From contig JAGVKB010000112.1 in the NCBI GenBank assembly GCA_020050835.1, positions 1-64,000 on the forward strand: a DNA stretch of 64,000 nucleotides, written 5' to 3'. Numbering within the stretch: the first letter of the stretch is position 1; the number at the start of each line of letters is the position of its first letter. The position numbers were made by a program, and so were the translations under genes. Under the pieces are notes generated by a model that worked only from the letters and a program-made list of their open reading frames with translations, had not been told where the DNA came from and searched no databases. The stretch is from Candidatus Obscuribacterales bacterium. Lineage in GTDB: Bacteria; Cyanobacteriota; Vampirovibrionia; Obscuribacterales; Obscuribacteraceae. Below, in pieces: positions 8,281-17,480 of the stretch.

Positions 8281-10620
8281 TCAATTTGAATGACGCAAGA
8301 TTTCCTGGGCTTTCTGGATACCGATGCGCTTCTCATCGGCTGCAGTCAGTCCGCAAGCTTTCTTCAACCGTTCATACTCCGCCGTATCGATGATAATGAT
8401 CCGTTTGGGAATTAGCTCCTGAACCGACAAAGGATGCAAGGTTGTACCAGGAATTACAGTGGCCGGTAAGGACTCGCGTACGGACTGCTTTCCTTTCAAC
8501 GGCAGGAACTTTTCACACCAGCCAAAATTCTTGACAGCCTCTGCTCGGCTTAACTTGGAAAGTATTGTTCCTAGTTGCTCTTCCAGTACTACTATTCCCA
8601 AATCGGTCGGCATCTGAGCCCCATGGATTGAAGCGTTACTCTCATCTGCTTGATGGCTGGAAGAGGCTGGATGCGAGCGAAAATCGCCAATAACCGGTCG
8701 CAAGTCCAAAATGACAAGTTGCCTGCTCCAGGTTGGCGACCGGTCGACCGCTTCCGAGACATAGTCCGATGCCCAGGCGAACTGCTGAACGGCCTTGTCC
8801 GCAGGAATCTGGGTTAGCAGCCGATGAATCCTACCGGCAAAGATTGGGGTACCAAATCCAACCATTTGCCTGTCTTGCCTCATCAGATCTTCTGCTCGTC
8901 CGTAAAGCTGATCTGCTTCCGCATAGCGCTTCTGTTTGTCATATAACGTTGCCAGAGCCGCATAGTCTCCCGGCAGATACCCACTCCTTATCTGTGCATC
9001 GATTGTGATTGCTTGCTTGATGAACTGCTCGGAAAGAGAATAGTTGCCCTGTTTTTGGTAGACCCAACCAAGATCCATCAGATTCCAGGCCAGCCCACCC
9101 GAAGTCGAATCGTGATGCTTCTCTCTCAAGTCGAGCGCTTTCTTGAACGACGCTTCCGCTTCTTTGTATTTACCTGATTCCGCCTGAATATCTCCCAGCG
9201 CGGTAATGTCATCCGCGAGCACCACTACCTTACCAGCAGCCATGCCAGCTGTTGCGAGCTCCTTTTCATGATCGGCAATTGCTTCCTTCAAGAGAGCTTC
9301 GGCATCCGAATTTTTCCTCTCGGACCGATAATTGTTCAGCAAGTTTGACCGGCAGACTTCTAGACTCGGTCCATTGAAGTTCTTAGCGGTTCGCCTGCCA
9401 GTCAGCGCTCGTTGATAAAAAGGCTCAGCCTCAGCGAATTTGCGTTGATTGAAGAGTGCGTTAGCTACATGAGTTAAGAGATAGCCCAGCTGAGAATCAT
9501 TCATGCCTGGAAGTTTCTCGGAGAGCGCAAGCGCTCGTTTCAATGCGGGCTCGGCTTGCCGCAAATCATGCAATCGGAAATAGCAAAGTCCGGCCTGCAG
9601 ATAGTCGTAAGCCGCGCGCTTGATATCAGGGGCGGTACTACTTTCAAAGATTCGACCGGCTGCTTCGAAGTTCTTGGCTGCCTCGAGCAGCTTGCCACAA
9701 CTCTTATATCGATCGGCAAGCTCGCTCAATAGAGCCGCCTCAAGCGGATGATTTGGGCCAAGTACATTTCTGACAACGTTTGCTCCGGCACCCAGGAAGC
9801 AACCGGCAAAAGCTGCTCGCCTGTCCTGGCTGGACATCACATACAAGTCCGCGCCCAATCCGCCAAGAGCTAATACAATCAGGCTAACTAATAACCAATC
9901 CGGCTCAGGGGCGAGCGAACTCGCAGCCCTACTGCCGGCGGAATCTCCTTTAGCCTCGGCTATTTTTGTCCATTTGAGATCTTGCTCCTTTTGCACGAAG
10001 GAAATAACGTAGATGCTCAAAGTCAGGAAATACGCATAAACGATTTGAATGCAGATCCACCGGAGCGAGCCGACACTTCTAGCCCAACTCGCATTAGCCA
10101 ACCCCAAGCTATCGAGGACTACCCAATAGCTGAATTGAAACAGAGCAGCAATAAGAACGAGCGACCAGGCATAACCCCAGTATTTCACTGCCGGCTTGCT
10201 CTCGATTGTCTGCCATGCAGTACGTTCAGCAGGCCCGATCACAGAGCTGCTCGCTTTAGCAATCTCAGACATGACTTGACCAGGCCGCCAAAGATTCAAT
10301 ACCGGCACAACAAACCCCAGTACCGCACTCACGGGAGAATAGACAAGTCCATCCACATCGAGCGCACGAAGGTTACGACTCAAGCGGTAGGTTACGAACA
10401 GAAGCGTGAATACACCGGCCGCGGACAAGTCCCAAGCAGCAGTGAAGATCAGGCACTTGGCGGTGCTGGGAAAGGCAGCAACGGATTTCGACAATTCGAG
10501 TAATCCAAGTGCTTGCCAGTTGGTGTCCAGTAGAAGCACCGGAAGGCAGACGGCAGCTGACAGCGCAAAGACAACATTAGCCGCACGTGTAGTCCAGCAG
10601 GCACTCTCATAAGGTTTCAT
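8281..10620 (-). CDS. Multi-pass membrane protein with TPR domain
   Basis: This is a 779-residue protein. The first 225 residues contain about five hydrophobic segments with the loop LNLWRPGQVMSEI, a pattern that recalls DUF4328-type membrane domains. After a linker, another membrane segment (LLVSLIVLALGGLGADLYV, about 243-262) leads into a long helical region with repeated TPR units of about 42 residues (motifs such as AEPALKRALALSEK and AEASFKKALDLREK), running to about residue 580. The last 180 residues are less repetitive and end in a predicted beta-alpha segment (RIIIIDTAEYERLKKACGL). A sensor or assembly platform in the inner membrane is plausible; no enzymatic motif is seen. It is divergent from the TPR gene at 10748. 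Confidence 0.6.
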   Translation of the reverse strand: MKPYESACWTTRAANVVFALSAAVCLPVLLLDTNWQALGLLELSKSVAAFPSTAKCLIFTAAWDLSAAGVFTLLFVTYRLSRNLRALDVDGLVYSPVSAVLGFVVPVLNLWRPGQVMSEIAKASSSVIGPAERTAWQTIESKPAVKYWGYAWSLVLIAALFQFSYWVVLDSLGLANASWARSVGSLRWICIQIVYAYFLTLSIYVISFVQKEQDLKWTKIAEAKGDSAGSRAASSLAPEPDWLLVSLIVLALGGLGADLYVMSSQDRRAAFAGCFLGAGANVVRNVLGPNHPLEAALLSELADRYKSCGKLLEAAKNFEAAGRIFESSTAPDIKRAAYDYLQAGLCYFRLHDLRQAEPALKRALALSEKLPGMNDSQLGYLLTHVANALFNQRKFAEAEPFYQRALTGRRTAKNFNGPSLEVCRSNLLNNYRSERKNSDAEALLKEAIADHEKELATAGMAAGKVVVLADDITALGDIQAESGKYKEAEASFKKALDLREKHHDSTSGGLAWNLMDLGWVYQKQGNYSLSEQFIKQAITIDAQIRSGYLPGDYAALATLYDKQKRYAEADQLYGRAEDLMRQDRQMVGFGTPIFAGRIHRLLTQIPADKAVQQFAWASDYVSEAVDRSPTWSRQLVILDLRPVIGDFRSHPASSSHQADESNASIHGAQMPTDLGIVVLEEQLGTILSKLSRAEAVKNFGWCEKFLPLKGKQSVRESLPATVIPGTTLHPLSVQELIPKRIIIIDTAEYERLKKACGLTAADEKRIGIQKAQEILRHSN

Positions 10621-10747
10621 GATGGACTCGACTTTCCGGCCTTGAGTTATCAGTTTAGAATGAAAAACAGTTTCAATTACTTTACTCTACCCAGCTTCGG
10701 CAAACAATGAGGATAAAGCGATAGAGACGCATTCAAATGCCCGAACA

Positions 10748-11578
10748 TTGTTTGACGAAGCCTTGGTCTGCTTCAACTCGCAAGACTTTCCGAAAGCATT
10801 GGAATTGACGCAGTCTGTGATTGCTTTGGAGCCAAAATGGGAAGAAGCCTGGGAACAGCTTGCTGTCCTCATTCAGTACCTGGGTGATCGGCTGGAAGCG
10901 GAAAGGGCTTTAGGTAAGGCCCGCGAATTTGGAATTAGGAGTAACAGATTCTGGTACCTGCTGGCCCAGTCTTTGCATGGACCGATTGCTCAAGAGGCTT
11001 ATCGCCTTGCCCTCAAGGACAATCCCGATGACGAGCAATCCTTACTGGAACTGGCTTGGAGCTTTCGTTCAACCGGAAACAAAGAGGCAGCCAACAAGCT
11101 CTATCGCTACCTGCTCGACGTCTACACCTCCCGCGGAGATTGGAGCGCGCTCAACAGTTTGGGAGACACCTTGCGCCGGCTGGTAGGCAACCTGGATGAT
11201 GCGGAGGAGGCGCTTCGCCGGTCGCTGGGTATTAAACCGGATAACTTTGATACCTGGAAGAACATCAGCTACCTGATGTGCAGCCGGCGGGATCCTTCGG
11301 CCGCCCAACAAACGGTAAGAAGATTTCTGCAAAGCTATCCAGAGCACCCAAAACGAGCAGAGGCCTGGGTCTGCCTGGCTAATGTCCTGCGCAGCTTTAA
11401 TGACTTGACCGGAGCGGCTGAAGCGGTTCGCCAGGCAATTGATGTCGATCCGACCGGCCAAGTGGCCTGGTCCAAACTGGCCGACATCAGCTTTGAAACA
11501 GGCAATTTTAACGAAGGTCAACGCGCACTCACCCGAGCCAATGAGTTGGATCGCAACAAGAGATTTGACACGGACTGA
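10748..11578 (+). CDS. Soluble TPR protein
   Basis: Almost the whole 276-residue chain is made of helical TPR or TPR-like repeats (for example AEEALRRSLGIKPDNFDTWKN and AAEAVRQAIDVDPTGQVAW). No signal peptide, membrane segment or catalytic motif is visible. The start is uncertain. The frame is open from 10664 but has no ATG or GTG; TTG at 10748 is the first plausible initiation codon, and it lacks a clear Shine-Dalgarno. It probably acts as a protein-protein interaction scaffold in the cytosol. It is divergent from the membrane TPR protein, so the two may share a control region at 10621-10747. Confidence 0.6.
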   Translation: MFDEALVCFNSQDFPKALELTQSVIALEPKWEEAWEQLAVLIQYLGDRLEAERALGKAREFGIRSNRFWYLLAQSLHGPIAQEAYRLALKDNPDDEQSLLELAWSFRSTGNKEAANKLYRYLLDVYTSRGDWSALNSLGDTLRRLVGNLDDAEEALRRSLGIKPDNFDTWKNISYLMCSRRDPSAAQQTVRRFLQSYPEHPKRAEAWVCLANVLRSFNDLTGAAEAVRQAIDVDPTGQVAWSKLADISFETGNFNEGQRALTRANELDRNKRFDTD

Positions 11579-11960
11579 GGTAGTTTACTGCCGCCCGCAA
11601 ATGACATCGGAAAGGCATTCCGCTGCAAAATGGGTTTGACCGGAGCAACTCGTCAGCACTTTTTTGAGAGCTCAAAGCGACCAGGACTGCGAAGAAATGG
11701 TCCAAAATATTTCGAAGATGAAAAACATAAAAAGATCCACCTAATTAGTCATCGATAGAAGTAATAAAGTTATTGACGCTCAAGCTCCACGTTCTACTCA
11801 GAATTTGCTCGACCTTTTTCCAGAAAGAGGCGCTTACTTAGAATTCAGTATGTATTCAATATTTTCGACCGAACGCAAAGCTCGCTTGGCGGCCCGTAGT
11901 AAGGGGTATATAACGCTTGACATCCTTTTAAATGCGAGCGGTGAGATTCGGGGGTATGCG
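11579..11960 (+). other. Upstream region of the caspase operon, 382 bases
   Basis: No separate gene is seen. An AT-rich tract at about 11690-11775 and a TTGACG at about 11773-11778 are the likely promoter zone for the caspase operon, but no clear -10 is paired with it. The caspase frame remains open upstream to 11805 without stops. That 52-codon extension lacks a signal peptide and a Shine-Dalgarno, so I treat it as untranslated leader. Confidence 0.35.
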
Positions 11961-13730
11961 ATGCGCGCTTGCAGTAAGTTAATTGCCGCCCTTGTCTGTT
12001 TGGCAGTTTTCGCCGGACAGTCACAAGCCGTGCCCAGCACGACTGCTACGCCAGACACACCAATTTATGACAAGTGGGCGTTGATCATCGGCATCAGCAA
12101 ATTCAAAGACCCTTCGCTGAATCTCAAATTTTCAGCAAAAGACGCCCGCGATTTCTACAATTTCCTGGTCCGCGAAGGGAATTTTGCCCCGGATCACGTC
12201 AAGTTGTTGCTCAATGAAGAAGCTTCTCGAGAGAACGTTCTATCATCCCTGGGCGACAAATGGCTGCCCAGAGTAGCAAATCCAAACGACCTGGTTGTCA
12301 TCTATATCTCCAGCCATGGTAGTCCATCCGGCATGGACGTAGGCGGAGTAAATTATGTCGTGGCCTACGACACCAATAAGGAAAGTCTCTTCTCCACCGG
12401 TATTCCAATGCAAGATCTGGTAAGAGTGATCAAGGGTCGGGTCCACTCGGACAGAATTGTGCTCATTCTCGACGCCTGCCATAGCGGAGCCGCCAATGCC
12501 GATGAAAAGGCGGTATTCAAACAGGGCAACGTCAACGTCGATGAAATTGTAGCCGGCACAGGGCAGCTTGTTATCTCTTCCAGCATGCCCGATCAAGTCT
12601 CCTGGGAAGCGAAGGGAGAGCCAAACGGCGTATTTACGAAGTATCTGATTGAAGGGCTTAGGCAGAAGGGACCGCAGACCACACTTGGCGATGCCTACTC
12701 ATTCATGAAGGATAAAGTCCAAGAGGAAGTCCTGAGAGAGCGCGGAGTGCTTCAGACTCCTGTGCTTAAGAGCAAATGGGAAGGCAAAGAGTTGGCTTTG
12801 CTTACACCTCCTACCAAGCCACGAGCAGGGCTAAAGGAGACTCCAGCCGAGGCCGCTCGTCCGCAAGCGCAACCCGAGAAACAGACAGGACCCGCAGTTC
12901 AAGCTCCACCGGCGGTAGTCGCTGCACCGGCAGCCAAGAGCACTCTGCAACCGGTGGCAGACTCCCAAACGACTCTCTGGAACACATACGTTGACTCAGC
13001 CCGCAAGGAAGTCGAACAACGACACTTCCTGGAAGCACGCAAGATGCTCGCTGAGGCCCAGAAAGAAGCGGACAGCTTCCCGGCTGGAGACTCTCGGCGC
13101 ACTGCTACGCTCCTGGAATTAGCCGACGTCAACTTCTTGGAGGGGAAATACACCGAAGCTGAGCCGATGTACTGGAAGGTGATGGATGAAAATGAACGCA
13201 CCGCCGGACAAGATAGCCCGAAAGTGGCCGAAATCGTGGAAAGGCTCTCTGGAATTGCATTAAAGAACGGCAAGTTCGCGGAAGCAGAGAAGCTGGCTAC
13301 GAGAGCTCTAACAATACTGGACAAGCCGAAAGTCCCAGATAAAAGCAAGGTAGCCGGAGCGCTCGATCTGCTTGCCGACGCGGCTTTAGGCAAGGGCGAA
13401 CCCAAGCATGCTGAAGCCTTGGCAAAGCAAGCTCTAGCTTTACGAGAATCTGCACCGGCAACCGACGAGCGCGAGCTGGCAAAAAACCTTTTATGCCTGA
13501 GCAGGACCTTCGTCCTTCAAGAAAAGTTTGCCGATGCCGAACCGGCAGCGCAACGAGCTCTTTCGCTTTCTGAGAAGGCATTTGGAGCGGATTCGCCTGA
13601 GACAGCCGACTGTTTGGAGATTTACAGCCAGGTCTTGACTAAACTCAATCGAACAGCAGACGCCAGAAGATATGACACAAGGGCAAAGTCCCTTCGCAAG
13701 AAACTTAGCAAAGACTCCAATTATCGCTAA
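11961..13730 (+). CDS. Exported caspase-family (C14) protease with TPRs, copy 1
   Basis: The start at ATG 11961 is chosen over 11805 because it puts a normal signal peptide (residues 1-23, MRACSKLIAALVCLAVFAG) at the N-terminus and has GGGGGT just upstream. Residues about 36-265 are a caspase/metacaspase fold: strand ALIIGISKF, catalytic His119 in ISSHGSP, then catalytic Cys173 in LDACHSG, with Asp171 in the position that forms the acidic S1 pocket of metacaspases. The dyad is therefore intact, and cleavage after Lys or Arg is expected from the family. A Pro/Ala-rich linker (about 295-340) leads to a C-terminal TPR domain (AEPMYWKVMDENERT, AEKLATRALTIL, AEPAAQRALSLSEK) for partner binding. 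The site of action is predicted to be the periplasm or cell surface. The next caspase gene follows after 32 bases. Confidence 0.88.
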   Translation: MRACSKLIAALVCLAVFAGQSQAVPSTTATPDTPIYDKWALIIGISKFKDPSLNLKFSAKDARDFYNFLVREGNFAPDHVKLLLNEEASRENVLSSLGDKWLPRVANPNDLVVIYISSHGSPSGMDVGGVNYVVAYDTNKESLFSTGIPMQDLVRVIKGRVHSDRIVLILDACHSGAANADEKAVFKQGNVNVDEIVAGTGQLVISSSMPDQVSWEAKGEPNGVFTKYLIEGLRQKGPQTTLGDAYSFMKDKVQEEVLRERGVLQTPVLKSKWEGKELALLTPPTKPRAGLKETPAEAARPQAQPEKQTGPAVQAPPAVVAAPAAKSTLQPVADSQTTLWNTYVDSARKEVEQRHFLEARKMLAEAQKEADSFPAGDSRRTATLLELADVNFLEGKYTEAEPMYWKVMDENERTAGQDSPKVAEIVERLSGIALKNGKFAEAEKLATRALTILDKPKVPDKSKVAGALDLLADAALGKGEPKHAEALAKQALALRESAPATDERELAKNLLCLSRTFVLQEKFADAEPAAQRALSLSEKAFGADSPETADCLEIYSQVLTKLNRTADARRYDTRAKSLRKKLSKDSNYR

Positions 13731-13762
13731 AATAAGCTGATTCGATTTTTGGAGGTTTGCAA

Positions 13763-15937
13763 GTGAACGCTCGTCCATTGGCTTGTGTCGCGCTCATATT
13801 GATGTTGATAGCTCTGCCTGCCGGTCCTTCTTTAGCCCAGGAGACAGAAGGGCAGGCAATAAATGACAAGTGGGCCGTTGTTGTTGGCATCAGCAAGTTC
13901 AATGACGAGTCGCTTAACTTGAAGTATGCCGCCAATGACGCGAAGGACTTCTATAAGTACCTCGTCAATAACGGTCACTTTGCTCCGGACCACGTCACTT
14001 TACTCACCGACGAACAAGCAACCAGACAAAACGTTCTTTCAACAATCTGCGAGCGCTGGCTGCCTACGCTCGTCAAGCCCAACGATCTGGTCGTAATTTA
14101 CTATTCCAGTCACGGCAGTCCGGCTGACAACAATGTCGGCGGAGTGAATTACATCCTCACCCATGACGCGAGCAAGGACAATCTCTACGGCACGGGGATC
14201 GCCATGCAAGATCTTTCAAAGCTGATCAAAGACCGGATCAGAACTGACAAAGTCCTGCTCGTGCTGGATGCCTGCCACAGTGGAACCATCTCGGGCGATG
14301 GCAAAGGCATTTCGCGCGAGACCAACTTGAATGCGCAGGCTGTTGCCCAAGATTCAGGAAGGATGGTAATTGCATCGAGCGAACCGAGCCAGACATCATG
14401 GGAAAGCAAGGATCGACCCAACGGCGTGTTTACTTACTACCTAATCGAAGGGCTTAAGCAGAAGGGTGACCAGACAAAGTTGGACGATGCCTTCAAATTT
14501 ATGAAAGAGAAAGTGGAAGAAGAGGTTTTGCAAGTCAGAGGGGCGATGCAGACGCCGGTAATGTCCGGTGAAGGCACCCTGAAAACGGTAGCGCTTGCTT
14601 TGCCATCAGCGTCACCACGGGCAGTACCGCCCGATCTGGCGCCACAAAGACCGGCAGGAATTCCCGATCCAAATCAAGCAGCGGTACCCGCTGTAGCGAA
14701 GCCGAATATCGTGATTCAAAGTCGGCTCTGGGAATCCAGCTTGGAAAATGGCAATAAGGCCCGGCGTGAAGGGCATTACGCTGAATCGGAAAAGCTGTTG
14801 TCCGATGCTCAGAAAGAATCCGAACGTTTTAGCGACCGCGATCCGAGAGTAGCAACCACCCTCAATGCTTTAGGCCGATTGAAGACAGCTCAGGGCAAGT
14901 TTGCCGATGCCGAGCCTTTGTTTCGCAAAGCCTTGAGCATCAGAGAGAAAACCGGCGGTCCGAACAATCCGGATCTCGCTGAAACCTTAAACGACCTGTC
15001 AGAACTTCTGCTGGCAAAAGGGAAATTCACTGAAGCCTCGGCGCTGCTCAAACGCGCTCTATCCATCCAAGAGAAAACCTTTGGCGCGGACAGCCCCAAG
15101 AGCGGTCGCTCGATGAACACACTGACCAAGATATTGCTGGACGAAGGCAAGTACGGCGCCGCCGAGGACAATGCCAATCGCACCATGTCTTTGCTGCAAA
15201 AATCAGCGGCAGACAGTGCTGAGTTTGCAACCAGCCTGTTACTGGCAGGGCGCTTGGCGATGATTGACGGGCGCACCAACGACGCCAAGAAACTGCTGCA
15301 AAGAGCAATGGACCTGCAAGAGAAGCTTTTGGGAAGCGAGCATCCCGATCTAATCGACAGCATAAATGCGATGGCCGAGCTTTATACCAATCAGCAGAAG
15401 TACAACGAAGCAGAGCCTCTGCTCTATAAGTCTCTGGCGATCGGCGAGCAAACTTTGGGCTCGGATCATCCATCTGTAGCCAATTGCTTGGATGATTTGG
15501 CGTTGATCTCGGAATTGAAACTGAAGTATCCCCAGGCCGAATCGAGCTACAAAAAGGCGCTGGATATCCGAGAGAAAGATCTCGGTGCCGCACATCCGGC
15601 AGTCGGGCAAAGCTTAATGAATCTGGCCTGGCTCAAGTACGCTCAGGAAGACTATCCACAAGCTGACTCCCTTTTCCGAAAGGCACAAACCGTAACGGAG
15701 AAGGCGCTTGCTCCGGACAATCCCAAAGTAATCACAATGCTCCAATATTACGGTTACCTGCTTGGCGCAACGAGCAGAAAGAAACAAGTGACGGAAGTAA
15801 ACGCCCGCATCAAATCGCTGAAAGCCAAGAACAAGCAGGAGAATCCACGAGCAAAGGGCAATGTGGACGAGCGTCTTTTGAGCCTGCGAGTATCTGCCCT
15901 CAGGGAATTTCAAAAGGATGAGAAGAAGCGTCGATAG
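13763..15937 (+). CDS. Exported caspase-family (C14) protease with TPRs, copy 2
   Basis: The start at GTG 13763 is chosen because GGAGG (13751-13755) lies seven bases upstream; the TTG at 13757 is too close to it. The 724-residue product has a signal peptide (to about residue 25, GPSLAQ), a caspase domain with His117 (YSSHGSP) and Cys171 (LDACHSG), a Pro-rich linker near 285-320, and at least six TPR units of the kinesin-light-chain kind in the C-terminal half (AEPLFRKALSIREKTGGPNNPDLAETLNDL and similar). It is closely similar to the preceding gene through the caspase domain, so the pair looks like a tandem duplication whose TPR parts diverged. It is co-directional, 32 bases downstream of copy 1 and 53 bases upstream of a response regulator gene, so one operon is likely. 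Confidence 0.88.
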   Translation: MNARPLACVALILMLIALPAGPSLAQETEGQAINDKWAVVVGISKFNDESLNLKYAANDAKDFYKYLVNNGHFAPDHVTLLTDEQATRQNVLSTICERWLPTLVKPNDLVVIYYSSHGSPADNNVGGVNYILTHDASKDNLYGTGIAMQDLSKLIKDRIRTDKVLLVLDACHSGTISGDGKGISRETNLNAQAVAQDSGRMVIASSEPSQTSWESKDRPNGVFTYYLIEGLKQKGDQTKLDDAFKFMKEKVEEEVLQVRGAMQTPVMSGEGTLKTVALALPSASPRAVPPDLAPQRPAGIPDPNQAAVPAVAKPNIVIQSRLWESSLENGNKARREGHYAESEKLLSDAQKESERFSDRDPRVATTLNALGRLKTAQGKFADAEPLFRKALSIREKTGGPNNPDLAETLNDLSELLLAKGKFTEASALLKRALSIQEKTFGADSPKSGRSMNTLTKILLDEGKYGAAEDNANRTMSLLQKSAADSAEFATSLLLAGRLAMIDGRTNDAKKLLQRAMDLQEKLLGSEHPDLIDSINAMAELYTNQQKYNEAEPLLYKSLAIGEQTLGSDHPSVANCLDDLALISELKLKYPQAESSYKKALDIREKDLGAAHPAVGQSLMNLAWLKYAQEDYPQADSLFRKAQTVTEKALAPDNPKVITMLQYYGYLLGATSRKKQVTEVNARIKSLKAKNKQENPRAKGNVDERLLSLRVSALREFQKDEKKRR

Positions 15938-15990
15938 CACTTCGGCCGCAAAGGTTGAGTGAAAGTAAAGCCTGGGAGTAAGTCTGCCAT

Positions 15991-16662
15991 ATGGCGAAGA
16001 TCTTGATTGTCGAGGACAACATAGACCTTTGCGATCAGCTTGAACTGTGGCTCTCATCCGAGCAGCATACGGTCGAAGTGGTAAACGACGGCAAAGAGGG
16101 CTCGGAACGACTCCGCTGTTTCTCATACGACGTAATCGTCCTAGATTGGGAGCTACCGAAATTGAACGGCTTGGAAGTCTGCAAGAACTTTCGCGCCGCA
16201 GGCGGCACCACTCCGATCTTGATGCTGACCGGCAAGGAGAAAGTAGAAGAGAAGGAAGCCGGGTTGGACTCCGGGGCAGATGATTATTTGACCAAACCAT
16301 TTAACCTGAAGGAGCTATCGGCGCGAGTAAGGGCGCTGATTCGCCGCCCAACCACCATGACCGGCACCGTCCTTCAAGTCAGAGAGCTGTCAGTCGACAC
16401 GAATACGCGCAAAGTGACAATCGGCGGACGGGCAGTTCAGCTTTTGCCCAAGGAGCTCGCATTACTGGAGTTCTTCATGAGACATCCTAACGAGGTCTTC
16501 AGTGTCGAGACTCTTCTAAATCGGGTGTGGAGCTCGGAGTCAGATTCTACAGTTCGCACTGTTTATACAAACATGACAACGCTCCGAAAGAAAATCGCCT
16601 CGGCTGATGGTCCTCCAATCATAAGTACTGTGCACGGACTGGGTTACCGTTTGGACCGCTAA
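15991..16662 (+). CDS. OmpR/PhoB-family response regulator, copy 1
   Basis: This is a 223-residue, two-domain transcription regulator. The receiver domain (1-118) has the acidic pair ED near residues 8-9, the phospho-acceptor Asp in VLDWELP (about 52) and the LTKPF lysine near 103. The winged-helix DNA-binding domain (about 128-223) has the usual LLPKELALLEFF and HGLGYRLDR elements. GGGAG lies about 12 bases before ATG 15991. It is probably the last gene, or last but one, of the operon with two caspase genes. Its partner kinase is not adjacent; the nearest is at 19175-20980. It is clearly paralogous to the regulator at 21115. Confidence 0.92.
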   Translation: MAKILIVEDNIDLCDQLELWLSSEQHTVEVVNDGKEGSERLRCFSYDVIVLDWELPKLNGLEVCKNFRAAGGTTPILMLTGKEKVEEKEAGLDSGADDYLTKPFNLKELSARVRALIRRPTTMTGTVLQVRELSVDTNTRKVTIGGRAVQLLPKELALLEFFMRHPNEVFSVETLLNRVWSSESDSTVRTVYTNMTTLRKKIASADGPPIISTVHGLGYRLDR

Positions 16663-16773
16663 GGTTCTTCCATTTCGGTTTTGAACAAACTTTTAAAACT
16701 GCCCGCTATAGTCTGGTCATCGGGCAGCAATCGGTGATCGCCCACAATTTAGGGCTCACCTGGGAGGAGAATC

Positions 16774-17256
16774 ATGCCGGACCCAGTCGAAACAGCCAGT
16801 GATTTCGAGTCCAGTTTTAGTAAGGCAGTGAAGGAGGCCTGGGCGCCACATCCAACTAACCCGGTCATAGCAAAATTCGTGGCAGATCTCTACAAGCACG
16901 GCAAATCGCTTCTGCACAAGTGGACTGCCGACGAGAACGAAGAAAAGCCGCAAGTGCCGGTGATAATCATTCAGTTTGACACTGGAACGAAAGGGACGGA
17001 CTTAGACAGATCGAAACTGCTTGAATCGGATAACGTCCGCCGTCCAGTCGAGTTGCGGAGGGCGATGGAAACTGAGCCAGCGCCGGCGATGGAAAGTAGT
17101 ACGTCATCTGCCAATGAGCGATTTAAAATCAACCGGACGCAAATCTTCCGGTACAACCTACCTGAACTCGAGTTCTTACCTTATGACGCATCCGAAATCA
17201 AACCAAGTCTGGGTACAGCCGGCAGACCAGCTGAGCTACCGAACATGGCTAAGTAG
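16774..17256 (+). CDS. Small acidic protein of unknown function
   Basis: The ATG at 16774 has a strong GGGAGGAG ribosome binding site, which supports translation. The 160-residue product is polar, with no signal peptide or membrane segment. The N-terminal 60 residues are helical (FSKAVKEAW, VIAKFVADLYKHGKSLL), a short strand VPVIIIQF follows, and the second half is Pro/Glu/Ser-rich and probably disordered. I recognise no family. It stands 111 bases after the response regulator on the same strand and could be co-transcribed. An inverted repeat (CTGCCCG at about 16698 with CGGGCAG at about 16721) in the gap may instead separate the units. Confidence 0.55.
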   Translation: MPDPVETASDFESSFSKAVKEAWAPHPTNPVIAKFVADLYKHGKSLLHKWTADENEEKPQVPVIIIQFDTGTKGTDLDRSKLLESDNVRRPVELRRAMETEPAPAMESSTSSANERFKINRTQIFRYNLPELEFLPYDASEIKPSLGTAGRPAELPNMAK

Positions 17257-17395
17257 AACAATCGAGCAATAAAGTTCTTTCCACCCCGAGCACAGGAGGA
17301 TGCATAATTGTCAGCGAGGAGGTTCGCCCGTAGCCTCTAATGGATGAGGTAATCTACTCTCCAAAAGATACATCATTCGTCGCCGTACAAGCAGC

Positions 17396-17430
17396 AGTGG
17401 AGGAGCGATTTTCGCTTCTCCACTTCTTTG
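17396..17430 (+). terminator. Probable intrinsic terminator
   Basis: AGTGGAGGAGCG (17396-17407) pairs with CGCTTCTCCACT (17413-17424), 12 bp with one G-T pair and a 5-base loop, followed by TCTTTGT. It would end the plus-strand unit containing the caspase pair, regulator and small acidic protein, and faces the 3' end of the minus-strand caspase gene. Confidence 0.55.
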
Positions 17431-17480
17431 TATTGCCAGCTCGTATAGTGCGAACTATTGCAAGTGAAAGTATTTCCGCG

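Noticed and set aside
11805-11960. Longer N-terminus for the first caspase gene
   Set aside because: The extension has no ribosome binding site and would bury the signal peptide about 52 residues inside the protein.
17300-17347. Tiny frames next to AGGAGG at 17294-17299
   Set aside because: The peptides would be 10-15 residues. The AGGAGG abuts one start codon, and no conserved feature supports translation.
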